DNA of 64,000 bases from Streptomyces lacrimifluminis (GCF_014646095.1 NZ_BMMU01000029.1:1-64000), one strand, 5' to 3'. Shown: positions 42,519 through 52,277, numbered from the stretch's first letter. The notes: generated by a model not told the origin, from the letters alone. A program made the numbers and translations.

Positions 42519-42640
42519 CTCCTCAAACGCCGGAGAGGCTGGAATACTCGCGCCGGCCCGCATTTCCGGCCTGTCCGGCGTTTGAGGACGAGGCCCCTTC
42601 AGGGCCGAAGCGGGGGTCTGGGGCCGCAGGCCCCCAGGGA
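42519..42640. repeat. Streptomyces intergenic inverted repeat
   Basis: CCTCAAACGCCGGA (42521-42534) and its exact complement TCCGGCGTTTGAGG (42574-42587) form a 14-bp stem. A second hairpin (GGGGCC around 42615) follows. This sequence type recurs in many Streptomyces intergenic regions and can act as a terminator; it separates the SDR and MetE-like genes. Confidence 0.7.
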
Positions 42641-42687
42641 GGGGACGGGTAGGGGCGGCGGGGGCGAAGAAACATAGGCTTCGCCAT

Positions 42688-43689
42688 GTGAACGAGAACC
42701 CCACCTTCGGCCCCGCCACCGGCATCGGTTCCCTGCCCGGCGGCGACGCCCGGGAAGCCGTCAAGGCGGCCACCGGGACCTTCGACGACTTCCCCTTCCT
42801 GCCCGAACTCCCCGCCCGGGGCCCCGGCGCCGACATGATCGGCCGCACCGCCGGAATGCTCGTCGAGATGTACGCGCGCGTGGAGCCCAGCGGCTGGCGC
42901 CTCGGGGACCGCCCGGGCCGGGACACCAAGCGGGCCCGCTCCTGGCTCGGCGAGGACCTCGACGCGCTGGAGGAGTTCACGCAGGGGTACGAGGGACAGC
43001 TGAAGGTGCAGGCCGTGGGCCCCTGGACGCTCGCCGCCGCACTCGAACTCAGGAACGGCGAACTCGCTCTCTCCGACCTCGGCGCCTGCCGCGACCTCGC
43101 GGGTTCCCTCGCCGAGGGCATCCGCCTCCACCTCGACGAACTGCGCCGCCGCATCCCCGGCGCCAGGCTCGTCCTGCAACTCGACGAACCGTCCCTGATG
43201 GCCGTGCTGCGCGGCCAGGTGAGGACCGCCAGCGGCTACCGCACCCACCGGATCCCCGACCGCCAGATCGCCGAGGCCGTGCTCCGGGAGGTCATCGGCG
43301 TGCACGGCGACGGGCCCGTCGTCGTGCATTCCTGCGCCCCGGACGTCCCCTTCGCCTTCCTCCGCAGGGCCGGTGCCGCCGCCGTCTCGTTCGACTTCTC
43401 GCTCCTCACCGAGCGTGACGACGACGCGATCGGTGAGGCGGTGGAAGGCGGTACCCGGCTCTTCGCCGGTGTCGTGCCCGGCACGGACGGCCCATTGTCA
43501 GACCCTGCCGGTAGCGTCAGTGGTGTCAGAACGCTGTGGCGCAGGCTGGGGCTGCATCCGGGGCTTCTCGCGGAGGCGGTGACGGTCACTCCGTCGTGCG
43601 GACTCGCGGGCGCTTCCCCGCGGTACGCATGGGAGGCGCTCGCCCACTGCGTCCAGGCGGCGAGATCACTCGCGGACAACCCAGAGTAA
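42688..43689 (+). CDS. Core-MetE-like cobalamin-independent methionine synthase domain protein
   Basis: A 333-residue protein carrying only the C-terminal catalytic barrel of MetE. LQLDEPS, VVVHSCAPDVPF (zinc His and Cys) and TPSCGLAGAS (zinc Cys) are present; the N-terminal half of classical MetE (about 750 residues) is absent. Such short proteins move methyl groups to a thiol, in some lineages from a corrinoid or unknown donor rather than folate. GTG start. It is 15 bases before ligA and probably cotranscribed, a placement common in Streptomyces. Confidence 0.85.
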   Translation: MNENPTFGPATGIGSLPGGDAREAVKAATGTFDDFPFLPELPARGPGADMIGRTAGMLVEMYARVEPSGWRLGDRPGRDTKRARSWLGEDLDALEEFTQGYEGQLKVQAVGPWTLAAALELRNGELALSDLGACRDLAGSLAEGIRLHLDELRRRIPGARLVLQLDEPSLMAVLRGQVRTASGYRTHRIPDRQIAEAVLREVIGVHGDGPVVVHSCAPDVPFAFLRRAGAAAVSFDFSLLTERDDDAIGEAVEGGTRLFAGVVPGTDGPLSDPAGSVSGVRTLWRRLGLHPGLLAEAVTVTPSCGLAGASPRYAWEALAHCVQAARSLADNPE

Positions 43690-43704
43690 CGGGAGGACAA
43701 TACG

Positions 43705-45900
43705 GTGGCCGGCGAACAGCACGCACAGACCACATCGGTGCCCGCCGAGGCGCGCGACAGGCACGCCCAGCTCGCCGAGCGCATCGAGGAGCACCGCTTC
43801 CGGTACTACGTGAACGACGCTCCCGTCGTCAGTGACGCGGAGTTCGACAAGCTCCTGCGCACCCTGGAGGCGCTGGAGGAGGAGTATCCGGAGCTGCGCA
43901 CCCCCGACTCCCCGACCCAGAAGGTCTCGGGGGCGTACGAGACGGAGTTCACCTCCGTGGAGCACCGCTCACGCATGCTCTCCCTCGACAACGCCTTCGA
44001 CGACCTGGAGTTGGCGGCGTGGGCGGAGCGCGTCCACAAGGACGTCGGCGCATCGGAGCACCACTTCCTGTGCGAGCTGAAGGTCGACGGCCTGGCCGTC
44101 AACCTGACGTACGAGCACGGGCGTCTCACACGCGCGGCGACCCGCGGCGACGGCCGCACCGGCGAGGACATCACGCCCAACGTGCGGACGATCGCCGAGA
44201 TCCCGGACCGGCTGACGGGCGACCGTGTCCCTGACCTGGTGGAGATCCGTGGCGAGGTCTACTTCCCGATGGAGAAGTTCGAGGAGCTGAACGCCCGTCT
44301 GGTGGAGGGCGGCGACAAGCCGTTCGCCAACCCGCGCAACGCGGCGGCCGGTTCGCTCCGGCAGAAGGACCCGCGCGTCACCGCGACGCGCCCGCTGCAC
44401 ATGGTGGTCCACGGCATCGGCGCCCTGGAGGGCTACGAGGCGCTGACCCGTCTCTCCGAGGCGTACACCCTCCTGCACGAGTGGGGCCTGCCGACCACGC
44501 GGTACGCGAAGCGGGTCGACGACCTCGACGGCGTACGGGAGTTCATCGCGTACTACGGCGAGAACCGGCACTCCGTCGAGCACGAGATCGACGGGGTCGT
44601 CGTCAAGCTCGACGAGATCCCGCTCCAGGGCCGCCTCGGCTCGACCTCGCGCGCCCCCCGCTGGGCGATCGCCTGGAAGTACGCGCCCGAGGAGGTCAAC
44701 ACCAAGCTCATCAACATCCGCGTGGGCGTGGGCCGTACGGGCAGGGTCACGCCGTACGCGCAGGTCGAGCCGGTGACGGTGGCCGGCTCGGAGGTCGAGT
44801 TCGCCACCCTGCACAACCAGGACGTCGTCAAGGCCAAGGGCGTGCTCATCGGCGACACCGTGGTGCTGCGCAAGGCCGGTGACGTCATCCCGGAGATCCT
44901 CGGCCCGGTCGCCGACCTGCGCGACGGCACGGAGAAGCCCTTCGTGATGCCGGCCGAGTGCCCCGAGTGCGGTACGCCGCTGCGGCCCATGAAGGAGGCC
45001 GACGTCGACCTCCGCTGCCCCAACGGGCAGAGCTGCCCCGCCCAGTTGAGAGAGCGGCTCTTCTATCTCGCCGGGCGCAAGTGCCTGGACATCGAGAACT
45101 TCGGCTACGTGGCCGCCGCCGCGCTCACCAAACCGCTGGAGCCGTCCGAGCCGCCGCTCGTCGACGAGGGCGACCTCTTCGACCTCACCATCGAGCGCCT
45201 GCTGCCCATCAAGGCGTACGTCCTCGACCAGGACAGCGGGCTGCCCAAGCGGGACCCGAAGACCGGTGAGGAGAAGATCGCCACGGTCTTCGCCAACCAG
45301 GAGGGCGAGCCCAGGAAGAACGCGGTCTCGATGCTCGCCAACATCGCCGCGGCCAAGGACCGTCCGCTGGCCCGGATCATCACCGGTCTGTCGATCAGGC
45401 ATGTCGGTCCGGTCGCCGCCGAGGCGCTGGCCCGCGAATTCCGCTCGATCGAGCGCATCGAGCAGGCCTCGGAGGAGGAGTTGGCCACCACGGACGGGGT
45501 CGGCCCGATCATCGCGGCCTCGCTCAAGGAGTGGTTCGCGGTGGACTGGCACCAGGAGATCCTGCGCAAGTGGCGGGCCGCCGGAGTCCGTGTGGAGGAG
45601 GAGAACTCCGGCGAGGACGAGGGGCCGCGCCCGCTCGAAGGGCTCACCGTCGTCGTGACCGGCACACTCGAACACCACACCCGGGACGGCGCGAAGGAGG
45701 CGCTGCAGAGCCGTGGAGCAAAGGTGACCGGTTCTGTTTCGAAGAAGACGTCTTTCGTGGTTGTGGGTGACAATCCTGGTTCGAAGTTCGACAAGGCGAT
45801 GCAGCTGAAGGTGCCCGTTCTGAACGAGGACGGCTTTGCCGTGTTGCTCGAACAGGGACCCGAGGCAGCGGCCGAAGCAGCACTTCCGAACGAGGAGTAG
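43705..45900 (+). CDS. ligA: NAD+-dependent DNA ligase
   Basis: 731 residues, full-length LigA. Ia domain, adenylation domain with the catalytic Lys in CELKVDGLAVN, OB fold, four-Cys zinc finger (CPECG to NGQSCPAQ), helix-hairpin-helix repeats and a C-terminal BRCT domain (LEGLTVVVTGTLEHH). It seals nicks during replication and repair. GTG start after GGGAGGA. It contains a roughly 30-residue insertion after the zinc finger (LEPSEPPLVDEGD), seen as a low-conservation segment. Confidence 0.97.
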   Translation: MAGEQHAQTTSVPAEARDRHAQLAERIEEHRFRYYVNDAPVVSDAEFDKLLRTLEALEEEYPELRTPDSPTQKVSGAYETEFTSVEHRSRMLSLDNAFDDLELAAWAERVHKDVGASEHHFLCELKVDGLAVNLTYEHGRLTRAATRGDGRTGEDITPNVRTIAEIPDRLTGDRVPDLVEIRGEVYFPMEKFEELNARLVEGGDKPFANPRNAAAGSLRQKDPRVTATRPLHMVVHGIGALEGYEALTRLSEAYTLLHEWGLPTTRYAKRVDDLDGVREFIAYYGENRHSVEHEIDGVVVKLDEIPLQGRLGSTSRAPRWAIAWKYAPEEVNTKLINIRVGVGRTGRVTPYAQVEPVTVAGSEVEFATLHNQDVVKAKGVLIGDTVVLRKAGDVIPEILGPVADLRDGTEKPFVMPAECPECGTPLRPMKEADVDLRCPNGQSCPAQLRERLFYLAGRKCLDIENFGYVAAAALTKPLEPSEPPLVDEGDLFDLTIERLLPIKAYVLDQDSGLPKRDPKTGEEKIATVFANQEGEPRKNAVSMLANIAAAKDRPLARIITGLSIRHVGPVAAEALAREFRSIERIEQASEEELATTDGVGPIIAASLKEWFAVDWHQEILRKWRAAGVRVEEENSGEDEGPRPLEGLTVVVTGTLEHHTRDGAKEALQSRGAKVTGSVSKKTSFVVVGDNPGSKFDKAMQLKVPVLNEDGFAVLLEQGPEAAAEAALPNEE

Positions 45901-46118
45901 GGGTTGAAGACCACCCGATCGGCGCATACCAGATGCATACGGGTGGCCGGTCGCATTCGGGCAACCGTCGACGACCGCTGCCCGTGGAAGCCTTCTGCGG
46001 CCTACTGTTGACGTATGCGCCTGCCGTGCCCGGATGCGGTTTCGGACGCGGTGCCGTTGACGGCTGACGGACATCGGACCGCGTGGCGTGGGCACCGCCG
46101 GCTGTGAGAGGGACGGGA

Positions 46119-48461
46119 ATGGAACCGACCGAAAGCGCCGCCCCTCCCTCACGGCTGCGCGGACGCCGGATATCCGGCGCCCTGCGCTGGGGCTCCGCCC
46201 GCCTCGCGGGCCGTCCCGAGCCCGCCCGGCAACCGGGCGCGGCCCGTCGGACGGCACGGTTCCTGGAACGGGCGGGCGTCGGTGTCCTCACGACCGGACG
46301 GGCCGGCAGAACAGGCGCGGCGGGCGGCACCGGACAGCGCATCGTCGCCGACAGCAGGGTGTCGACCCCGCTGACGGCCCACCTCACCGCCGAGGAACGC
46401 GTCGCCCACCTGCACGCCCACGACCCCGCGCGCCAGCTGTCCTGGCCCGCACTGCCCGCGGCGGTCGTCGCGGCGGGCGGTTTCGTCCTCGGCGCCGGCT
46501 TCTACCGCGGTTTCACCGGCCACAGCGCGCTCTTCCCGTCCGGCACCGTCGGCTGGGCCCTCGCCGTGCTCACCGGTGTCATCGTCGGCCACCTCGTCGC
46601 CCTCGGCCGCGCCCGCTGGTGGGGCGGCACCGGCTCGGGCGCCGCCCTCACCCTCTCCGTACTCCTGCTGTACGGGTGGGTGCCGGCCGGCATGGTCAGC
46701 CTCACCGTCGTCGTCCTGGTCGGTGTGGCCCGGCGCCACCGCTGGCGGCAGGGCCTCCTGCACGGTGCGGTGGACATCCTCGGCATCGGCGCCGGGGCGC
46801 TGGTGCTCGCCGCGTTCGGCCGGGTCCCCTCCGTCGAGACGCCGTGGGACCCGCAGACCTGGAGCGTCTACACGGCGCCCGAGGTGACGCTGATCGCGGT
46901 CACCTACCTGGCGCTCACCCGCACCCTGCTCTGGTATCTGCACACCCCGCGCGGCGGACTGCCCACCGTCGCCCGCTCCGCCCTGGTCAGACAGGGCCTG
47001 GTCGCGGTCGCGCTGCTCGCCATCGCGCCGCTGATCTGCGTCGTCGCCGTCGCCCTGCCGATCCTGCTGCCCCTGTTCGCCATCCCTCTCATCGCCCTCG
47101 ACTCCACCCTGTGGATAGCCAGGGCCCGGGCCGAGGAACAGCTGCGCGACCCACTGACCGGACTGCCCAACAGACAGTGGCTCCTGGAGCGCACCTGGTC
47201 GGCCCTCGACGATGCCGAACGCATCGATGCGCGGGCCGCGTTGATGCTCATAGACCTCGACCGCTTCCGGTCCGTCAACGACACGCTGGGCCATCTCGCC
47301 GGTGACCGCCTTCTCCTCCAGATAGCCGACCGGCTGCGCCTCGCCCTGCCGCGCGGTGCGGAGGCCGCACGGCTCGGCGGCGACGAGTTCGCCGTCTTAC
47401 TGCCGGTCGTCGACTCCACGACGTCGGCCACCCGCGTCGCCCGCAACCTGGTCACCGTGCTCGGCTCCCCGCTGGACCTCGACGGACTCACCCTCGTCCT
47501 GGAGGCCAGCGCGGGCCTCGCCGTCTTCCCCGACCACGCGCTCGACGCGGAGGGACTGCTGCGGCGCGCGGACGTCGCGATGTACCAGGCGAAGCGGGAC
47601 CGTACGGGCGTCGAGGTGTACGAGTCCAAGCGCGACTCGAACACCCCGGACCGGCTCGGCCTGCTGGGCGACCTGCGGCGCGCGCTCGACGCGCACGAGG
47701 TCGAGCTGCACTACCAGCCCAAGGTGCGCTTCGACGGACAGGTCGCCGGCCTGGAGGCGCTGGTGCGGTGGGTGCACCCGGAACGCGGGAAGGTGCCGCC
47801 GGACGAGTTCATAGCGATCGCCGAGTCGTCCGGGCTGATGCCCCACCTCACGGAGTACGTACTGGAGACGGCGCTCGAACAGGTGGCGAGGTGGCGCTCC
47901 CAGGGCCTGTTCGTCCCGGTCGCCGTCAACGTCTCCCCGCGCGACGTCCACACCCCGGGCTTCGCCGGTTCCGTCGCCGCGCGGCTGGCCCGGCACGGGG
48001 TCCCGGCGGGGGCGCTCCAGCTGGAGATAACGGAACACGTGCTCCTGGAGGATCCGCAGAAGGCCGCGGACACCCTGGCCGCGCTGACCGGGCACGGCGT
48101 GAAGATGTCCCTGGACGACTTCGGTACGGGGTACTCCTCGCTGGTGCATCTGCGGCGGCTGCCGGTCAGTGAGCTGAAGATCGACCGGTCGTTCGTGGCG
48201 CGCCTGGCGGTGGACACGGAGGACGCGGAGATCGTGCGGTGCACGGTGGATCTCGCGCACTCCCTGGGGCTGCTCGTGGTCGCCGAGGGCGTCGAGGACG
48301 ACGAGACGTGGGAGCGGTTGCGGGACATGGGGTGTGACGCGGTGCAGGGGTGGCTCGTCGCCGCCGCGATGCCTCCCGAGGAGGCCACCGCGTGGTTGCT
48401 GGCGCGGGGGACCCGGGGGTGGCAGCGTCCGCGGGCGGCCTTGCCCGCCGCGGAATCGTAG
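46119..48461 (+). CDS. rmdB: Membrane GGDEF-EAL cyclic-di-GMP protein (RmdB-like)
   Basis: 780 residues. An N-terminal basic region, about six membrane helices (roughly residues 110-335), a GGDEF domain with intact RLGGDEF, and an EAL domain with all catalytic residues visible: EALVRW, NVSPRD, EITEH, LDDFGTGYSS, ELKID, VAEGVED and QGW. It could both make and break c-di-GMP; S. coelicolor RmdB (SCO5495, remembered next to ligA) acts as a phosphodiesterase that affects development. The ATG at 46119 follows GAGAGGGACGGG; a GTG at 46083 is less likely. Symbol by position and architecture. Confidence 0.85.
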   Translation: MEPTESAAPPSRLRGRRISGALRWGSARLAGRPEPARQPGAARRTARFLERAGVGVLTTGRAGRTGAAGGTGQRIVADSRVSTPLTAHLTAEERVAHLHAHDPARQLSWPALPAAVVAAGGFVLGAGFYRGFTGHSALFPSGTVGWALAVLTGVIVGHLVALGRARWWGGTGSGAALTLSVLLLYGWVPAGMVSLTVVVLVGVARRHRWRQGLLHGAVDILGIGAGALVLAAFGRVPSVETPWDPQTWSVYTAPEVTLIAVTYLALTRTLLWYLHTPRGGLPTVARSALVRQGLVAVALLAIAPLICVVAVALPILLPLFAIPLIALDSTLWIARARAEEQLRDPLTGLPNRQWLLERTWSALDDAERIDARAALMLIDLDRFRSVNDTLGHLAGDRLLLQIADRLRLALPRGAEAARLGGDEFAVLLPVVDSTTSATRVARNLVTVLGSPLDLDGLTLVLEASAGLAVFPDHALDAEGLLRRADVAMYQAKRDRTGVEVYESKRDSNTPDRLGLLGDLRRALDAHEVELHYQPKVRFDGQVAGLEALVRWVHPERGKVPPDEFIAIAESSGLMPHLTEYVLETALEQVARWRSQGLFVPVAVNVSPRDVHTPGFAGSVAARLARHGVPAGALQLEITEHVLLEDPQKAADTLAALTGHGVKMSLDDFGTGYSSLVHLRRLPVSELKIDRSFVARLAVDTEDAEIVRCTVDLAHSLGLLVVAEGVEDDETWERLRDMGCDAVQGWLVAAAMPPEEATAWLLARGTRGWQRPRAALPAAES

Positions 48462-48642
48462 GGAGATCTCCCACCCGCGCACCGCCCGTTCATCCCCCGA
48501 TTCAAGGGTGAGCTCTGCCATGAGGGCTCGGCGCCATTGGCGGCTGCCGGCCGCCTGAGGCAAACCCGTGCGCGGGTTGTCCCGCCCGCCCCCTAGGATT
48601 GGGGCCAAAACCCACACCGCACTCACCCCAGAGGATCGCTGC

Positions 48643-48939
48643 ATGCCTGGCATCACGCGCGAGGAGGTCGCCCACCTCGCACGGCTGGCGCGTCTGGAGC
48701 TGAAGGGCGAAGAGCTCGACCACTTCGCAGGCCAGCTCGACGACATCATCGGCGCGGTCGCCCGCGTCAGCGAGGTCGCCGACCAAGACGTACCGCCGAC
48801 CTCGCACCCGCTGCCGCTGACGAACGTCATGCGCGCGGACGAGGTCCGTCCGTCGCTCACCCCCGAGCAGGCGCTCTCCGGCGCCCCCGCCCAGGAGCAG
48901 CAGCGTTTCAAGGTGCCGCAGATCCTGGGGGAGGACTAA
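48643..48939 (+). CDS. gatC: Asp/Glu-tRNA amidotransferase subunit C
   Basis: 98 residues, the small stabilising subunit of GatCAB, which converts Glu-tRNA(Gln) and Asp-tRNA(Asn) to the amide forms. Typical start MPGITREEVAHLARLARLEL and later TNVMRADEV. The ATG at 48643 is used; the frame stays open to 48568 without a ribosome site. Six bases before gatA. Confidence 0.95.
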   Translation: MPGITREEVAHLARLARLELKGEELDHFAGQLDDIIGAVARVSEVADQDVPPTSHPLPLTNVMRADEVRPSLTPEQALSGAPAQEQQRFKVPQILGED

Positions 48940-48944
48940 TCACC

Positions 48945-50453
48945 ATGTCGGACAACAGCAACGTCAACATCATCCGGCTCACCGCCGCCGAGACCGCCGC
49001 GAAGATCGCCTCCGGCGAGCTCACCGCCGTACAGGTCACCGAGGCCCACCTGGCCCGGATCGAGGCCGTCGACGAGAAGGTGCACGCCTTCCTGCACGTC
49101 GACCGGGAGGGTGCTCTCGCCCAGGCCCGGGCCGTCGACGCCAAGCGCGAGCGCGGGGAGACGCTGGGCCCGCTGGCCGGCGTACCCCTCGCGCTCAAGG
49201 ACATCTTCACCACCGAGGGGATCCCGACCACCGTCGGGTCCAAGATGCTCGAAGGGTGGATCCCGCCGTACGACGCGACCGTCACCAAGCGGCTGAAGGC
49301 CGCCGACGTCGTCATCCTCGGCAAGACCAACATGGACGAGTTCGCCATGGGGTCGAGCACCGAGAACAGCGCGTACGGGCCCACCGGCAACCCGTGGGAC
49401 CTCACGCGTATCCCCGGCGGCTCCGGTGGCGGTTCCTCGGCCGCGCTCGCCTCCTTCCAGGCGCCGCTGGCCATCGGTACGGACACCGGCGGTTCCATCC
49501 GCCAGCCCGCCTCCGTCACCGGCACGGTCGGCGTCAAGCCGACGTACGGTGCCGTGTCGCGGTACGGCATGGTCGCCTTCTCGTCCTCCCTCGACCAGGG
49601 CGGGCCCTGCGCCCGTACGGTCCTGGACGCCGCGCTCCTGCACGAGGCCATCGCCGGGCACGACCCGCTCGACTCCACCTCGATCGACGCGCCGGTCCCG
49701 CCGGTCGTCGAGGCCGCGCGCAACGGCAGCGTCGAGGGCATGCGCGTCGGTGTCGTCAAGCAGTTCCGCGGCGAGGGCTACCAGGCCGGCGTCATCCAGC
49801 GCTTCGACGAGTCCGTCGCCCTGCTGAAGGACCTCGGGGCCGAGATCGTCGAGCTGGACTGCCCGTCCTTCGACCTGGCGCTCTCCGCCTACTACCTGAT
49901 CGCGCCGAGCGAGTGCTCGTCCAACCTCGCCCGCTTCGACGGGCTCCGCTACGGCCTGCGCAGCGGCGACGACGGCACGCACTCCGCCGAGGAGGTCACC
50001 TCGCTCACCCGGGCGGAGGGCTTCGGACCCGAGGTCAAGCGCCGCATCATGCTCGGCACGTACGCGCTCAGCTCCGGCTACTACGACGCGTACTACGGCA
50101 GCGCCCAGAAGGTCCGTACGCTCATCACCCGGGACTTCGAGAAGGCGTTCGAGTCGGTGGACGTGATCGTCTCCCCGACCACGCCCACCACCGCCTTCCC
50201 GATCGGCGAGCGTGCCGACGACCCGATGGCGATGTACCTCGCGGACCTCTGCACCATCCCGACCAACCTGGCCGGCAACGCGGCCATGTCCCTGCCCTGC
50301 GGTCTCGCACCGGAGGACGGACTGCCGGTCGGACTCCAGATCATCGCCCCGGCACTCAAGGACGACCGTCTTTACAAGGTCGGCGCGGCCGTCGAGGCGG
50401 CGTTCGTGGAAAAGTGGGGGCACCCGCTGCTTGAGGAGGCACCGTCGCTGTGA
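48945..50453 (+). CDS. gatA: Asp/Glu-tRNA amidotransferase subunit A
   Basis: A 502-residue amidase-signature enzyme that releases ammonia from glutamine for the transamidation. The Ser-cisSer-Lys triad is seen in LALKDIFTT (Lys), GGSGGGSSAALAS and GTDTGGSIRQPAS. Part of gatC-gatA-small gene-gatB. The stop overlaps the start of the small membrane protein gene. Confidence 0.97.
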   Translation: MSDNSNVNIIRLTAAETAAKIASGELTAVQVTEAHLARIEAVDEKVHAFLHVDREGALAQARAVDAKRERGETLGPLAGVPLALKDIFTTEGIPTTVGSKMLEGWIPPYDATVTKRLKAADVVILGKTNMDEFAMGSSTENSAYGPTGNPWDLTRIPGGSGGGSSAALASFQAPLAIGTDTGGSIRQPASVTGTVGVKPTYGAVSRYGMVAFSSSLDQGGPCARTVLDAALLHEAIAGHDPLDSTSIDAPVPPVVEAARNGSVEGMRVGVVKQFRGEGYQAGVIQRFDESVALLKDLGAEIVELDCPSFDLALSAYYLIAPSECSSNLARFDGLRYGLRSGDDGTHSAEEVTSLTRAEGFGPEVKRRIMLGTYALSSGYYDAYYGSAQKVRTLITRDFEKAFESVDVIVSPTTPTTAFPIGERADDPMAMYLADLCTIPTNLAGNAAMSLPCGLAPEDGLPVGLQIIAPALKDDRLYKVGAAVEAAFVEKWGHPLLEEAPSL

Positions 50454-50692
50454 GCAATGCTCTTTCGAAGGCCAAGGGCTTCAAGAAGTCCAAGTCCGGG
50501 ACGTACCTGTCCATCGCCGGGACCGCGTTCGGCGCTCTCGGTGTCGCCAAGCGGCTCAAGAAGGCCCGCGCCGACAAGGACACCCTGGTCCTGGTCGACG
50601 CCACCGTGTCCGCCGTCGCCATCGTCACCGGCCTCGCCATCCTCTACCGCGAGCTGAAGCGGCTGGGCGACGACGACGTCCTGCTGGGCTGA
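50450..50692 (+). CDS. Small conserved membrane protein inside the gat operon
   Basis: 80 residues. A basic N terminus (SKAKGFKKSKSGTYL), a Gly/Ala-rich membrane segment (residues 19-33), a charged loop (KRLKKARADKD), a second membrane helix (45-63) and an acidic end (GDDDVLLG). GTG start overlapping the gatA stop, 16 bases before gatB, so translation is coupled to both subunits. No known role in amidation; conserved placement in Streptomyces is remembered. Confidence 0.8.
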   Translation: MSNALSKAKGFKKSKSGTYLSIAGTAFGALGVAKRLKKARADKDTLVLVDATVSAVAIVTGLAILYRELKRLGDDDVLLG

Positions 50693-50708
50693 GAGGGAAG
50701 TTTTCACC

Positions 50709-52229
50709 GTGACCACCACGACCGACACCGAACTGGTGTCGTACGAGGACGCGTTGGCGTCGTACGACCCCGTCATGGGCCTTGAGGTCCATGTCGAACT
50801 GGGCACCCGCACCAAGATGTTCTGCGGCTGTTCGACCGAGCTGGGCGGCGAGCCCAACTCGCAGACCTGCCCGACCTGCCTCGGCATGCCCGGCGCGCTC
50901 CCGGTCGTCAACGCGATCGGCGTCGAGTCCGCCATCAAGATCGGTCTCGCGCTCCACTGCGAGATCGCCGAGTGGTGCCGCTTCGCCCGGAAGAACTACT
51001 TCTATCCGGACATGCCGAAGAACTTCCAGACCTCCCAGTACGACGAGCCGATCGCCTTCAACGGGTACCTCGACGTCCAGCTGGAGGACGGCGAGACCTT
51101 CCGCGTGGAGATCGAGCGCGCCCACATGGAGGAGGACACCGGCAAGTCGCTGCACGTCGGCGGCGCGACGGGCCGTATCCACGGCGCCTCGCACTCGCTC
51201 CTCGACTACAACCGCGCCGGCATCCCCCTCATCGAGATCGTCACCAAGCCGATCGAGGGCGCCGGCGAGCGCGCTCCCGAGGTCGCCAAGGCGTACGTCG
51301 CCGAGCTGCGCGAACTCATCAAGGCGCTCGGTGTCTCGGAAGCCCGCATGGACCAGGGGCAGATGCGCTGCGACGTGAACCTGTCGCTGCGCCCGCACGG
51401 CCGCGAGAGGTTCGGCACCCGCAGCGAGACGAAGAACGTCAACTCGCTGCGTTCCGTGGAGCGTGCGGCCCGTTTCGAGATCCAGCGGCACGCCGCCGTA
51501 CTGAACTCGGGCGGGACGATCATCCAGGAGACCCGGCATTTCCACGAGGACACCGGGTCGACCACCTCGGGCCGCGTGAAGGAGGAGGCCGAGGACTACC
51601 GGTACTTCCCCGAGCCGGACCTGGTGCCGGTGGCCCCCTCCCGCGAGTGGGTCGAGGAGATCCGCGCCGGGCTGCCCGAACTGCCGCTGGCCCGCCGCAA
51701 CCGGCTCCTCGCGGAGTGGGGCGTCACGTCGACCGACATGCAGTCGATGCTCAACGCCGGTGCCATCGACCTCATCGTCAGCACCATCGGCGCCGGTGCC
51801 GACGCGGCCTCCGCCCGCAAGTGGTGGATGGGCGAACTCGCGCGCAGCGCCAACGAGTCGGGCACCGCGATCGACGAACTGGCCATCACGCCCGAGCAGG
51901 TCGCCCGGGTCGCCGCGCTGGTCAGCTCCGGCGACCTGAACGACAAGCTGGCCCGCCAGGTCATCGAGGGCGTTCTCGCGGGTGAGGGCGGCCCGGACGA
52001 GGTCGTCGAGAAGCGCGGACTGAAGGTCGTCTCCGACGACGGCGCGCTCAACACGGCCGTCCAGGAGGCCATCGCCGGCAACCCGGGCATCGCCGACAAG
52101 ATCCGCGGCGGCAAGGTGGCCGCGGTCGGAGCCCTGGTCGGCGCGGTCATGAAGGCGACCCGCGGTCAGGCCGACGCGGCCCGCGTCAAGGAACTGATCC
52201 TTGAGCAGCTGGGCGTCAGCGAGGGCTGA
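50709..52229 (+). CDS. gatB: Asp/Glu-tRNA amidotransferase subunit B
   Basis: 506 residues. The cradle domain (GLEVHVELGT, the Cys pairs CGCS and CPTC that bind zinc, YPDMPKNFQTSQYDEP), the helical domain and the C-terminal YqeY-like tail domain that grips tRNA. It phosphorylates the misacylated tRNA and uses ammonia from GatA. GTG start. Terminated by a strong hairpin. Confidence 0.97.
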   Translation: MTTTTDTELVSYEDALASYDPVMGLEVHVELGTRTKMFCGCSTELGGEPNSQTCPTCLGMPGALPVVNAIGVESAIKIGLALHCEIAEWCRFARKNYFYPDMPKNFQTSQYDEPIAFNGYLDVQLEDGETFRVEIERAHMEEDTGKSLHVGGATGRIHGASHSLLDYNRAGIPLIEIVTKPIEGAGERAPEVAKAYVAELRELIKALGVSEARMDQGQMRCDVNLSLRPHGRERFGTRSETKNVNSLRSVERAARFEIQRHAAVLNSGGTIIQETRHFHEDTGSTTSGRVKEEAEDYRYFPEPDLVPVAPSREWVEEIRAGLPELPLARRNRLLAEWGVTSTDMQSMLNAGAIDLIVSTIGAGADAASARKWWMGELARSANESGTAIDELAITPEQVARVAALVSSGDLNDKLARQVIEGVLAGEGGPDEVVEKRGLKVVSDDGALNTAVQEAIAGNPGIADKIRGGKVAAVGALVGAVMKATRGQADAARVKELILEQLGVSEG

Positions 52230-52245
52230 GCCGAGCACCGTGACT

Positions 52246-52277
52246 GAGGGGCGCATCGGGTTTCCGATGCGCCCCTC
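52246..52277 (+). terminator. Terminator of the gat operon
   Basis: A perfect 14-bp stem, GAGGGGCGCATCGG with its complement, GTTT loop, 16 bases past the gatB stop. Confidence 0.85.
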
